Shown one piece after another: positions 19,682-28,206 of a stretch of DNA of 64,000 nucleotides (positions are counted from its first letter, which is position 1; every line of letters starts with the position of its first letter). Location: the NCBI RefSeq assembly GCF_013394305.1, contig NZ_AP019810.1:372001-436000 (forward strand), read 5' to 3'. Below the pieces are notes generated by a model. The model did not search any database, had not been told where the DNA came from, and worked only from the letters and a program-made list of their open reading frames with translations. A program made the position numbers and the translations under genes. This DNA is from Enterococcus mundtii (GTDB taxonomy: Bacteria > Bacillota > Bacilli > Lactobacillales > Enterococcaceae).

Positions 19682-20647
19682 TTATTCAGCATATTTCAAG
19701 GCTAATGAGGCAGCACCGATAACGCCTGCTTCATTTCCTAATTCAGCTAATTTAATTTTTGTTGATTCTCTCACTTGTGGGAAGGTAAATTCTTTGAAGT
19801 ATTTCTCCACACGACTGCGTAAAAATTCTCCCGCAGCTGATACGCCTCCACCGATGACAATACTTGATGGATTCAACGTGTTTCCTAAATTCCCGCAAGC
19901 TAGTCCTAGATATAGACAGACACGATCGACCACCATCAAACCAAATGGATCTTCTGCTTCTGCTAATTCAAAAACATCTTTACTTGTTACTTCTTCACCA
20001 TTATCAAGCATCGCTTTCAAGCGTGAATCACCGGCATATTCTTCTGCCAAATGACGGGCCACTCGAACGACACCTGTCGCACTTGAGACAGTTTCTAAAC
20101 AGCCACGTTTGCCACAAGTACATTCGAATCCATTTGGATCGATCGTAATGTGTCCTACTTCTCCAGCGGCTCCAGTCACCCCATGAAGTAAATGACCATC
20201 CGCCACAATACCGCCACCAACACCTGTACCTAGAGTGATGAATACGACATCAGGATCATTTTCGCCTGCACCTTTCCAACGTTCGCCTAATGCTGCGACA
20301 TTGGCGTCATTATCGATGGCAAATTTGATGCCCGTTCCTTCTTCAATCATTTTTTTGACAAATTGAAGCTCGCGCCAATTTAAATTGTAAGCACCAATCA
20401 CTGTACCCGCTTCGCTGTCGACTGTTCCTGGTGTCCCCATACCGATACCGATGAAATCTTCCGCTTTCATACCGTATAAGTTCAGACGATGATTGATAGA
20501 TTCAATGATTTCAGGAATAATGTGTTTGCCATCATCCAAAATATTGGTATCGATACTCCATTTCTGTTGAATTTCTCCGTCAGGTGTCAAGATCGCAAAT
20601 TTTGCTGTTGTTCCACCTAAATCAATCCCAATAATTTTTTTGTCCAT
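19682..20647 (-). CDS. glcK: ROK-family glucokinase
   Basis: 321 residues from the ATG after AAAGGAA, 2 bases past the yqgQ stop. Phosphorylates glucose with ATP. Visible: IGIDLGGTTAKFAIL, GTPGTVD, TLGTGVGGGIVADG, and the ROK zinc motif CTCGKRGCLETVSS. The context (rhomboid, YqgQ-type protein, glucokinase) matches B. subtilis yqgP-yqgQ-glcK. The in-frame ATG further upstream lies inside yqgQ. Confidence 0.95.
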   Translation of the reverse strand: MDKKIIGIDLGGTTAKFAILTPDGEIQQKWSIDTNILDDGKHIIPEIIESINHRLNLYGMKAEDFIGIGMGTPGTVDSEAGTVIGAYNLNWRELQFVKKMIEEGTGIKFAIDNDANVAALGERWKGAGENDPDVVFITLGTGVGGGIVADGHLLHGVTGAAGEVGHITIDPNGFECTCGKRGCLETVSSATGVVRVARHLAEEYAGDSRLKAMLDNGEEVTSKDVFELAEAEDPFGLMVVDRVCLYLGLACGNLGNTLNPSSIVIGGGVSAAGEFLRSRVEKYFKEFTFPQVRESTKIKLAELGNEAGVIGAASLALKYAE

Positions 20648-20649
20648 GA

Positions 20650-20859
20650 TCAAATTCCTTTCTTTCTGCTCTCTTCGATTCGGTGTTCTCTTTTTAAGAT
20701 GTGCCACGCAGTCATATATGTTTCGTGATCGATCAAATGATTATCATAAAGCTTACGTAATTCGATCGTCATCAATTCAATATCATAAATCCGTGCTCCC
20801 ACATAAATAAAGATACCAAATCTCTTGAATAGCTGTTGTACGTCGTATAAGCTTTCCAT
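20650..20859 (-). CDS. YqgQ-like small protein (DUF910)
   Basis: 69 residues, all helical in character: MESLYDVQQLFKRFG, YDIELMTIELRKLYDNHLI, TAWHILKREHRIEE. This matches the DUF910/YqgQ family, which binds single-stranded nucleic acid in structural work on B. subtilis YqgQ. Conserved neighbour of glucokinase in Firmicutes. Function in the cell is not known. Confidence 0.85.
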   Translation of the reverse strand: MESLYDVQQLFKRFGIFIYVGARIYDIELMTIELRKLYDNHLIDHETYMTAWHILKREHRIEESRKKGI

Positions 20860-20878
20860 TTAAAGCACTTCCTTCACA

Positions 20879-21583
20879 TTATACAAGTATTCCATAATTT
20901 TTTAAACCCACTAAAACACATATTATAAAAAGAAAGAGAAAAACGATCGACGATATAATACGATGATGGATTGAGTAATCATTGGATCGATTTGGTAATC
21001 CTAATAGATTCCCTATCAGGAAACCTCCGATCAAGCCACCAACATGTCCCCAGATATCTACTGAGGTATCTGATATACCGAATATAAAAGAAAAAACAAT
21101 GAATATCATGTAACGGCGTACAAGCTGTTTCACCAGATAATCATTTTTGTAATGAATACCTAGAACAAATAACGCACCAAATAAACCAAAAAGTGATGTA
21201 CTTGCCCCACCAGATAATACGTTCATTTCATTGAAGGCAAAACTGGTCACATTTCCCATGATACCACTAAGTAAATAAATCAAGAAAAAGCGCCAATGAC
21301 CGTATACCGTTTCGATTTGTGAACCCATAAAATACAAAACGACAGAGTTCAGTACAAAATGCATCATCCCAAAATGGATAAATATTGGTGTGATCAAACG
21401 CCACCATTCATGTAGGTAGGCAATATGCTGGCCAGACATGCCTAGTCCAAAAGCCACGCTATTACCAGGTAATACCTCCATTGCGAAAAAGATGATTGTT
21501 TGGATCACTAAAAATATCTGTGTTAAAAATGGCCCATCGAGCCAAGATTTTAATTTGAATTGTTGCTGCCGATTTACTTTCAT
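20879..21583 (-). CDS. Rhomboid-family intramembrane serine protease
   Basis: 234 residues, six or seven membrane segments. Catalytic Ser128 in GGASTSLFGLFG and His180 in DIWGHVGGLIGG; HFVLNS near 75 is the family HxxxN region. Cuts membrane proteins within the bilayer. Corresponds by position to B. subtilis YqgP/GluP but is shorter, lacking the large soluble N-terminal domain. Substrates unknown. Confidence 0.92.
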   Translation of the reverse strand: MKVNRQQQFKLKSWLDGPFLTQIFLVIQTIIFFAMEVLPGNSVAFGLGMSGQHIAYLHEWWRLITPIFIHFGMMHFVLNSVVLYFMGSQIETVYGHWRFFLIYLLSGIMGNVTSFAFNEMNVLSGGASTSLFGLFGALFVLGIHYKNDYLVKQLVRRYMIFIVFSFIFGISDTSVDIWGHVGGLIGGFLIGNLLGLPNRSNDYSIHHRIISSIVFLFLFIICVLVGLKNYGILV

Positions 21584-21601
21584 ATATACCCCCTTATTTT
21601 T

Positions 21602-22153
21602 TTAGTCGTTCAATAAATGTTGGATTTTCTTATCAAAGTCTTCTGGTTCCCAATCATTATGAATCATCTCTTTGAAAGTCAAGCTGCACGTTTGATGCGG
21701 ATACTCTTTCAGATAGCGATCATAATACCCTCCACCAAAGCCGATTCTGTACCCATCTGGATGAAAGATGATTCCTGGGACGATCAATAAATCGATCATC
21801 GTTGCCTCATAAAAATGCGTTGAAACAGGTTCTAACACACCAAAACTTGAACGTTCTAAAACTGTGTTCTCAGAGAACTCATAAAATGCCATTTGACGTT
21901 TTGGCAATGTTTTGGGGATCACAACGATTTTCCCTGAGGCTCTCGCTTGTTCGATCAACGGTCGTGTATCTATTTCAAATTCATTTGAAAGAGTTAAACC
22001 GATGACTTGCGCCTGCTTCCAATACTCGGTTGCAAACAATTGCTTATAGATTTTTTGTTCTTTTTCTTTTTTGTAGCCACTTGCAGCAATTTTTTTAAGT
22101 TCATTAATGCCAAATTGACGGAGCTGGTCTTTTTTCTGCTTTTCGTGTCCCAA
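21602..22153 (-). CDS. 5-formyltetrahydrofolate cyclo-ligase
   Basis: 183 residues. Converts 5-formyl-THF to 5,10-methenyl-THF with ATP. Family features: EFEIDTRPLIEQARASGK, and the C-terminal signature IVPGIIFHPDGYRIGFGGGYYDRYL. Equivalent of B. subtilis yqgN, first gene of the operon with the rhomboid gene 18 bases downstream. Confidence 0.94.
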   Translation of the reverse strand: MGHEKQKKDQLRQFGINELKKIAASGYKKEKEQKIYKQLFATEYWKQAQVIGLTLSNEFEIDTRPLIEQARASGKIVVIPKTLPKRQMAFYEFSENTVLERSSFGVLEPVSTHFYEATMIDLLIVPGIIFHPDGYRIGFGGGYYDRYLKEYPHQTCSLTFKEMIHNDWEPEDFDKKIQHLLND

Positions 22154-22385
22154 ATAATCACCTGCCTACCTTCTGTTAAAATGGTAGCGGAAAACGGAGA
22201 AAATAGCAATTTAACTTTTTAGATTTTTGGATTTGTTCTGTCTAATTTTAGTTAGGACATCGATTTATCCCCATTTGATGTTAACAATCGTCAATCATTC
22301 ATTCGTTAGATAACACTGAAAAGCATTATAGTTTATGTGGAATCGATGAATAAAGGTTACTCTTTCTTGATGTATACGACAGAAG

Positions 22386-22435
22386 AAAAATCATTCACAG
22401 ACTAGATGAAAACTAGTGATGCGAATGATTTTTTT
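22386..22435. terminator. Terminator of the LXG unit (bidirectional form)
   Basis: AAAAATCATTC pairs with GAATGATTTTTTT; an inner ACTAG/CTAGT helix extends it. T runs follow on both strands. It lies between the LXG immunity gene and the yqgN operon. The rest of 22154-22513 (about 360 bases) is AT-rich and shows no gene; it must contain the yqgN promoter. Confidence 0.8.
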
Positions 22436-22513
22436 GTTTATATTTGTTTTTCAATTTTCAACTTAACAATTCATGAATAGAGACTTTTTACCATCTATAA
22501 TTTCTATCTTTTA

Positions 22514-22870
22514 TTATTCGTAGTTGATATAGATTTTACTTAAGTAATTGTGTTCTAAAAATAAAACAATTGCTTGAACTACTTCTTCCAAGCTATCTTT
22601 CATTGAGGTTTGATTTATTTTGTTGATATTAAAACATTTTAATTGTTCAATAATAAGGGATTTATCTTTGATTAACCACGGTGAATCATCATACCATCCC
22701 TCATGATGAAAGTATTCTTTCAAAATCCCCTTTTTTTCTAAATTACAATCTAATAAGTTATCTAAAATTGTATCAAAATACCCGTTCCAAATTATAAGTT
22801 TATTGCCATCAGCTATAAAAGAAAGCTCTGCTTCTCCTTCGAAACCTTCATAAAACTTATTGTCAATCAT
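22514..22870 (-). CDS. Probable immunity protein for the LXG toxin
   Basis: 118 residues from the ATG 8 bases after GGAG; acidic, soluble, no signal peptide (contains GFEGEAELSFIADGNKL and WYDDSPWLI). I do not recognise the family. It starts 5 bases after the toxin gene stop on the same strand, the usual place for the cognate immunity gene of polymorphic toxins, and its AT content is higher than that of neighbouring core genes. Role inferred from position only. Confidence 0.65.
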   Translation of the reverse strand: MIDNKFYEGFEGEAELSFIADGNKLIIWNGYFDTILDNLLDCNLEKKGILKEYFHHEGWYDDSPWLIKDKSLIIEQLKCFNINKINQTSMKDSLEEVVQAIVLFLEHNYLSKIYINYE

Positions 22871-22875
22871 ACCAT

Positions 22876-24405
22876 TCACTCCTTCCAATGACCTTTTTCC
22901 AAAATTATAATTTGTTCTGTAGTAGCATTTCCTTTTTTTCTTGCATTTATAGCATCATACCATTTATACGCTTCTACCCATTCATTATCACCAATTTTGA
23001 AAAAATTTTGGGGCTTGTTCCCTCCATTTCCAGGTAGTATTCTTTGGATGACCCATGTATTGCCCTGTTCAACAGGTGCTCCTGGAGTTCTTGTATGCCA
23101 CCTCACTTCATACTTAAATTCACCATCATTCCACTTATAAGTAATCTGTTCATAACCAGCATTCATTGTCTTGGCATTAATTTTTACGTTATCAGGAATA
23201 TCTATAGGTGCTGTTTTCTTATATTGATTTGCAATTTTAAGTTTCTCTGCTTCAGTTAGCGTGGATAGCTTTGGTATATTTCCACCACCCACCTCCTCAA
23301 TCTTAGCATTTTCCACCTGTTTCACACCAGTGGTCGTCAAGACTTTGTAAGACGCATACGTAAAGCCTAAGATCATCAGGGCTTGACCGAGTTCAGATTC
23401 ATTGATCCATGTGTAGCCGTCTTTGACGTATTGTGAGGTAGAGACGAGACTGCCTAAGAGTGGGTCTAGTTTTTCACCAGTTTCATAATTAACACCTTGG
23501 CGCCAAGCCACATTGACTTTTTCTTGGTAAGTATCGTACGTCATGAATTGGATCAGTTCAGGTTCTAAATATTGCCCTACTTTCGTGACATATTGATAGA
23601 GCTCGGGGTTCACGATACCGTAGCCTGATTGCTTGTCTTCGATTTTCCAAAAGACACGTGGATTCCCATCGCTATCGTGAATAATGAGAGCATAGACGTT
23701 GTACTTTTCTAGTTCTTTGTTTTTAGTTGGATCGATGCCTTTTTTCTCGTTTTCTGCTTGTTGCCATTTGTCTTGGATCGTGGTTGTCCACGACAAATCT
23801 TTCGGGATAGAGAATGTCTTCGTTTGGCTATTCCAAGCAGTTTTCGTTTGAGCAAGGCCTTGATTGACTGCTTGTTCGAGACTTTTGATTTCTGTAAAAA
23901 ATTGGGCGGAGCTTTGATTGTAATCTAGGAGTCTTTGAAGTTTCTCTTCCAGCTTGTGTTTCAAGTCATGATACATCGTGAGTAATAACGTATTTTGATT
24001 GAGTTGAAAGCCTTGGTGTTCTTCTGGCATATGAGGTGAAAGAAGCAGTTGCCGTATTCCCTCGGCTTGGGTGATATATTGATTCATTTGACGAATTTGC
24101 GCTTCTAATTCGGATTGTTTCAAGCTAATGGAGTCGACTTGTTCTATGTACTGTTGTGGAAATCGTTTCGCTGCTTTTTCGACCGCTTCGGAGAGTAAGA
24201 TTCCTCCTTGGACGAGTGGGTAAAGTATTTGGGAAAAATAGGCTTTCGCAGCGTCGTAGGTTTTCCCTTGGAGATTGGGCGTTTGTAAAGTGAATTGAGT
24301 GATGGCTTGTTGGAGATTTTGGTAATCAGTGACTTGTTTTTGACAGAAATTACTGGCGCTCGTAGCTTGTGTTAAGGAGTCGTTTAGGTACATGTCGATA
24401 CTCAT
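22876..24405 (-). CDS. LXG-domain polymorphic toxin (type VIIb secretion effector)
   Basis: 509 residues. Residues 1 to about 200 are helical (SIDMYLNDSLTQATSASNF) with the LXG-domain pattern, YDAAKAYFSQILYPLVQGG. A middle segment follows to about 370. The last 135 residues form a compact, differently composed domain with RWHTRTPGAPVEQGNTW and ILEKGHWKE, probably the toxic part. No name for this C-terminal domain can be given from sequence. LXG proteins leave the cell through the Esx/YukE-type machine, whose genes are not here. Ribosome site GGAGG; the upstream partner gene overlaps by 4 bases. Confidence 0.85.
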   Translation of the reverse strand: MSIDMYLNDSLTQATSASNFCQKQVTDYQNLQQAITQFTLQTPNLQGKTYDAAKAYFSQILYPLVQGGILLSEAVEKAAKRFPQQYIEQVDSISLKQSELEAQIRQMNQYITQAEGIRQLLLSPHMPEEHQGFQLNQNTLLLTMYHDLKHKLEEKLQRLLDYNQSSAQFFTEIKSLEQAVNQGLAQTKTAWNSQTKTFSIPKDLSWTTTIQDKWQQAENEKKGIDPTKNKELEKYNVYALIIHDSDGNPRVFWKIEDKQSGYGIVNPELYQYVTKVGQYLEPELIQFMTYDTYQEKVNVAWRQGVNYETGEKLDPLLGSLVSTSQYVKDGYTWINESELGQALMILGFTYASYKVLTTTGVKQVENAKIEEVGGGNIPKLSTLTEAEKLKIANQYKKTAPIDIPDNVKINAKTMNAGYEQITYKWNDGEFKYEVRWHTRTPGAPVEQGNTWVIQRILPGNGGNKPQNFFKIGDNEWVEAYKWYDAINARKKGNATTEQIIILEKGHWKE

Positions 24406-24749
24406 AGGTTTTGTTCCTCCGACATGATTTTTCTTTTCTCAAAAGCAATTTCTTCGAGTTTATTCGTGATTCTTTGTTGTTGGATCATTTCGTGATGTTG
24501 GCATTCATCAAAGCCATTCATCAATCGCCTCCTTTGATGTGAAAACTCCGAGGTGAATGTTTCGATGGACGTAAAGGTATTCGATTTCTGGTAGGACATC
24601 TGTAATCGAAATAAGAAGTTTCCGATTTCTTTAAAGTGATTCTGGTAATCTGAACGGCAGGCATCAAGTTGTTTCATTTTCTTTTCCTGTTCTTCTCTTT
24701 TTGCTTGCAGCAACGTTTCCTCGGTATCAAGATTTGTCCATTGATTCAT
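24402..24749 (-). CDS. LXG-associated targeting protein (DUF3958-like)
   Basis: 115 residues, almost wholly helical and charged, with coiled-coil character (EETLLQAKREEQEKKMKQL; HEMIQQQRITNKLEEIAFEK). Size, position between a small WXG100-like gene and the LXG gene, and composition fit the Lap2/DUF3958 helpers that bind the LXG stalk for type VIIb export. Assignment rests on context and pattern, not on a signature motif. Confidence 0.68.
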   Translation of the reverse strand: MNQWTNLDTEETLLQAKREEQEKKMKQLDACRSDYQNHFKEIGNFLFRLQMSYQKSNTFTSIETFTSEFSHQRRRLMNGFDECQHHEMIQQQRITNKLEEIAFEKRKIMSEEQNL

Positions 24750-25030
24750 TAGCGTCTCTCCTTAAAAAGATCTCGACTTAACTGAGTGTCTAGTGTAGAA
24801 AATCCTTGAGCAGCAGTTTGCAATTGATTAGCAGCGCCTGAGATAGCTGAGGCAATTTGATTGGCTGAGTTTTTGGCGGACGTTATGCTACTTTGAATGT
24901 CTTGATTGCCAATTAGCGTGGTGCGTGTGTCATTTTGAAGCGATGATGCTTGGTTTAAAGGGGTGGTTGCACTGGTGATTCTTGAAGTGGACTGTTGGGC
25001 TTGTTGAGAATTACTGCTGAATGTGACCAT
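24749..25030 (-). CDS. LXG-associated WXG100-like small protein (DUF3130/TIGR04197-like)
   Basis: 93 residues, rich in Ser, Thr, Gln and Ala: TSRITSATTPLNQASSLQ and SAKNSANQIASAISGAANQL. Two amphipathic helices, no signal peptide. This is the character of the Lap1/DUF3130 partner of LXG toxins. First gene of the unit, with GAGGAGG as ribosome site; its stop abuts the start of the next gene. Confidence 0.72.
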   Translation of the reverse strand: MVTFSSNSQQAQQSTSRITSATTPLNQASSLQNDTRTTLIGNQDIQSSITSAKNSANQIASAISGAANQLQTAAQGFSTLDTQLSRDLFKERR

Positions 25031-25177
25031 TGATCTCCTCCTCAGTTTATATATATCGAATAGAACGCTTACATATTATATTATAACAATATATAATCAA
25101 CTAGTGGGTTAAAATCCCATTAGATAGGCATCGTTACTTTATTTCCTATCTAATTGTTGAATGTATTTCTCAATCTA

Positions 25178-25214
25178 CAAAAAAACACTAAAGGCAAAAT
25201 CGCCTTCAGTGTTT
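25178..25214 (-). terminator. Terminator of the iron-transport operon
   Basis: Minus strand AAACACTGAAGGC pairs with GCCTTTAGTGTTT around a 6-base loop, followed by TTTTTTTG. It sits 36 bases after the last permease gene. Confidence 0.9.
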
Positions 25215-25250
25215 CCCTATTTTAACCAATCCCAACATTCTGGTCTTATC

Positions 25251-26255
25251 CTAGACAGATAGTTGTTTCTTTTGAATATAAAATAATAAATAAAGAAAAT
25301 ACGGTGCGCCCAAGACGGCAATCAAGATCCCTGTAGGAACTTCTCCATCTGGTAAAATGATGCGCGCAAGAATATCAGCAATATTGACAAATAATCCTCC
25401 GAACAAACCACTGAATAGGAGTGTCCACTGATTTTCTTTACGTACAATGATTTTGGCAGCATGCGGTGCGAGTAAACCCACAAAGGACAAGCTGCCTGCC
25501 ACAGCAACACTGCCACAGGCTAAACCAACTGCAAGCAGTAATAAAACTGACTGACTTCGTGACACGTTCAACCCTAAGCTTTGCGCACGTTCTGGGCCAA
25601 AGGATAAAAGACCAATCCTGCGACTATAGAAAAACGCTAAAGGGATCAGAATAAGTACCCATGGCAAAAAGGCAGTGACATAAGGCCAACTAGCCCCCCA
25701 GATTGAACCTGCTAACCAAGCGTTCACAAAGCCATAATTTTCTTTTGAGATTTTTATCGTACTTAAAAGCATTGCCGCAGAAAAGCCCGCATTCACAGCG
25801 ATACCTGAAAGGAGCAAGCGATTCATCGCTACTTGTCCAGAACGCTGATAGGCAACAAAATAGACTAGACATGCAGCAAGCGTGCCGCCTAAAAAGGCAA
25901 CGAAAAGCAACAAGAAAGGTGACGCATGGCTAGTAAAAAAACCTAAGTATAGCATCACAAAAAATCCTGCGCCGGAGTTGATACCTAAAATACTTGAATC
26001 AGCTAATGGGTTTCTAGTTACTCCTTGCAAAAGATAGCCTGCGATTCCTAGACAGGTACCTGCGAATAAACTGATCAATAGGCGTGGCAAGCGAAATTCT
26101 GTCAGAACCAATTGTTGGACCTGTGTTCCTCTACCAAGTGCGACATCGATCAATTGATCAATATAAAGAAACGGTGTACCGATCATTAAACTGATTCCCG
26201 CAGTCACAAGCCATAAAAATAGTAACAGGCCAATCCCCCAATATATTTTTTTCAC
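25251..26255 (-). CDS. FecCD-family permease of an iron-siderophore ABC transporter (second permease)
   Basis: 334 residues, about nine or ten membrane segments. Family stretches: FRLPRLLISLFAGTCLGIAGYLLQGVTRNPLADSSILGI near the N-terminus and SFVGLLAPHAAK near 265. Forms the membrane channel together with the other FecCD protein. Overlaps its partner gene by 4 bases. Under the same Fur-type control as the ATPase gene. Confidence 0.92.
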   Translation of the reverse strand: MKKIYWGIGLLLFLWLVTAGISLMIGTPFLYIDQLIDVALGRGTQVQQLVLTEFRLPRLLISLFAGTCLGIAGYLLQGVTRNPLADSSILGINSGAGFFVMLYLGFFTSHASPFLLLFVAFLGGTLAACLVYFVAYQRSGQVAMNRLLLSGIAVNAGFSAAMLLSTIKISKENYGFVNAWLAGSIWGASWPYVTAFLPWVLILIPLAFFYSRRIGLLSFGPERAQSLGLNVSRSQSVLLLLAVGLACGSVAVAGSLSFVGLLAPHAAKIIVRKENQWTLLFSGLFGGLFVNIADILARIILPDGEVPTGILIAVLGAPYFLYLLFYIQKKQLSV

Positions 26256-27244
26256 ACGCGTTCCCTCCTAACTTGTACCAATAAAAAAGGGACACCAATC
26301 AAGGAAATGACTAAGCCAAAAGGTGTTTCAAATGGTGGATTGACCATGCGTGCCACAAAATCTGCTAACATAACTAAGATCCCCCCAGCGATAAATGAAG
26401 CTGGCAAGACATACCGATAATCCGTACCGACAAAGCCACGAACAACAGGTGGAACCATCAAACCAATAAAAGAGACGGGCCCAACTAAAGAAACAGCTAA
26501 CGCTGCTAAGATCGAAACAAAGATGAAAACCAGTACCCGTGTGCGCTGTGGATGTCCTCCTAAGGCGATCGCATGTGATTCACTCAAATGGATCAGGGAG
26601 ATCGACTTCCCTAATAGAAAAGAGCCAATAACCGCCACTAGATAGATAGGTGAAAGAACGAGTAACTGTTGCCAAGTAATATTCGCCGCACCGCCAACAA
26701 ACCAAAAAGTCAAATCTTGTTGTAGATTAAATAACTGGGTCAGTGCTTGGCTGATTGCGGTAAAAAAAGAACTGATTGCCACACCGGCTAAAATCATCTG
26801 CATAGTACTGAGTCCTATTTTTGAAAAACTGAAAAAACCTAGAACGATCATCGTCACGATCAACGAACCAAGTAATGAAAGCAGAAAAATTGAAAACGGC
26901 GAAGCTTTAGGTAAAAAAGCAAAGCTAAATGCCATGGCTAACGAGGCACCAGCATTGATCCCTAACAATCCTGAATCTGCCAAGTTGTTTCGCGTTACCC
27001 CTTGCATCAAAGCGCCACTGAGGGCGAAACAGCTACCCACAATAAATGCTCCGATGACCCGAGGCAGACGGATATTACGTATGATCTGCTGGGCTTGATC
27101 AGTTGGATCGAAATGGAACAACGCCTGCCAGACTTCATTTCCTTTAACTTCAGAAGCACCATTATACAAAGCAAAAAAGAAGACAAGGATTGCCAATAAC
27201 AGAAGCAGCCATAGGATATTTATTTTTTTCCCTTTCCTCATCAT
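26252..27244 (-). CDS. FecCD-family permease of an iron-siderophore ABC transporter (first permease)
   Basis: 330 residues with the same fold as the next gene: NIRLPRVIGAFIVGSCFALSGALMQGVTRNNLADSG and SFIGLMVPPVVRGFVG. Its start overlaps the ATPase stop (ATGATGA). The two permeases are paralogues and should form a heterodimer, as in FhuBG- or FepDG-like systems. Confidence 0.92.
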   Translation of the reverse strand: MMRKGKKINILWLLLLLAILVFFFALYNGASEVKGNEVWQALFHFDPTDQAQQIIRNIRLPRVIGAFIVGSCFALSGALMQGVTRNNLADSGLLGINAGASLAMAFSFAFLPKASPFSIFLLSLLGSLIVTMIVLGFFSFSKIGLSTMQMILAGVAISSFFTAISQALTQLFNLQQDLTFWFVGGAANITWQQLLVLSPIYLVAVIGSFLLGKSISLIHLSESHAIALGGHPQRTRVLVFIFVSILAALAVSLVGPVSFIGLMVPPVVRGFVGTDYRYVLPASFIAGGILVMLADFVARMVNPPFETPFGLVISLIGVPFLLVQVRRERV

Positions 27245-28041
27245 TTTCCCTCCGGTTTCTTGATGAGATCATATGTTAAAAAGACAGGTTTATTTGTTTC
27301 AGGTAATTGAACGATTTGTGCTTCGATCTCAAAAATCTCTCTCATCCATTCTTTCGTGATGACTTGTTCTGGAGTCCCGTTGACAATTAATCGCCCTTCT
27401 TTCATTGCGACTAAATAATCGGAAAAACGGGAGGCATGATTGATGTCATGGATCGACATCAAAATCGTTGTTTTTTTCATTCGGTTGATTTCTTTCAGCA
27501 GATCTAAGATTTCCAGTTGATGCGCCGGATCTAAAAAAGTTGTCGGTTCATCAAGGATCAAGATATCTGCTTCTTGAGCTAACGCCATCGCAATCCAGAC
27601 TCGTTGGGCTTGACCTCCGGATAAACTCGCTAAGTCTCGATCTTTTAGCGAGATCAGATCCGTCGCTGTCAATGCCCACTCAATGGCTTGCAGATCTTGA
27701 TCATCCATGCCACTGAATAGTTTTTGATAAGGATATCTACCGTAGGAAACGACTTCTTCGACTGTCATTCCTAATGGGTATTCACTCGTTTGGGCTAGTA
27801 AGGCAAGTTTCCGAGCTAGTTCTTTCGAATGATAGGTCGTCAAGTCACGATCGTTGACTAATATTTTACCGTTTTTTACAGGAAGTATGCGGGTAAAGCT
27901 TTTTAATAATGTAGACTTACCACTGCCGTTCGGGCCAATCAAACTGGTGATTTTCCCTTCTGGTATAGCGACAGACAAATTTTCAATTATCGTTTTGTTG
28001 GGGTAACCGGTAGTAATTTCAACTGCATTTAATCTAGACAT
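27241..28041 (-). CDS. ATPase of an iron-siderophore ABC transporter
   Basis: 266 residues from the ATG after GAGGGGG. Walker A LIGPNGSGKST, ABC signature SLSGGQAQRVWIAMALAQ, Walker B DILILDEPTTFLD and switch His in MSIHDINHASRF: the FepC/FhuC type. First gene of the three-gene minus-strand operon. The binding protein gene lies divergently upstream, and a Fur-like box covers the start-site region. Confidence 0.93.
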   Translation of the reverse strand: MSRLNAVEITTGYPNKTIIENLSVAIPEGKITSLIGPNGSGKSTLLKSFTRILPVKNGKILVNDRDLTTYHSKELARKLALLAQTSEYPLGMTVEEVVSYGRYPYQKLFSGMDDQDLQAIEWALTATDLISLKDRDLASLSGGQAQRVWIAMALAQEADILILDEPTTFLDPAHQLEILDLLKEINRMKKTTILMSIHDINHASRFSDYLVAMKEGRLIVNGTPEQVITKEWMREIFEIEAQIVQLPETNKPVFLTYDLIKKPEGK

Positions 28042-28056
28042 ATACTTCCCCCTCTC

Positions 28057-28075
28057 ATTGAAAATCATTCTCAAT
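28057..28075. promoter_or_regulatory. Fur-like box controlling the transporter operon
   Basis: A 19-base near-palindrome, arms ATTGAAAAT and ATTCTCAAT around a central C, of the Fur/PerR type. It lies directly downstream of the -10 box of the minus-strand promoter. Confidence 0.75.
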
Positions 28076-28102
28076 TATGACGGTACTTCACAAATTCGTC
28101 AA
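28074..28102 (-). promoter_or_regulatory. Promoter of the ATPase-permease operon
   Basis: Minus strand TTGACG, 17 bases, CATAAT. The Fur-like box overlaps the expected start site, so iron-loaded repressor would block it. Confidence 0.7.
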
Positions 28103-28136
28103 GCACAAATTTCGTCATTTACGTTAGTAAAAAGAG

Positions 28137-28165
28137 TTGACAGCGCCCTTTTCTTGGGGAATAAT
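28137..28165 (+). promoter_or_regulatory. Promoter of the binding-protein gene
   Basis: TTGACA, 17 bases, AATAAT, followed at once by the second Fur-like box. Start site expected near 28172. Confidence 0.75.
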
Positions 28166-28168
28166 AGC

Positions 28169-28189
28169 AATTGAGAAACATTCTCAATT
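28169..28189. promoter_or_regulatory. Fur-like box controlling the binding-protein gene
   Basis: Perfect inverted repeat with 9-base arms AATTGAGAA and TTCTCAATT, 3 bases apart. It covers the start-site region of the plus-strand promoter. Confidence 0.78.
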
Positions 28190-28206
28190 ACGTTTGGAGG
28201 AAAGAC

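Noticed and set aside
22876-25030. Complete type VII secretion locus
   Set aside because: Only effector-type and helper genes are present; no EssC ATPase, EsaA, YukD or EssB-like gene is in the window.
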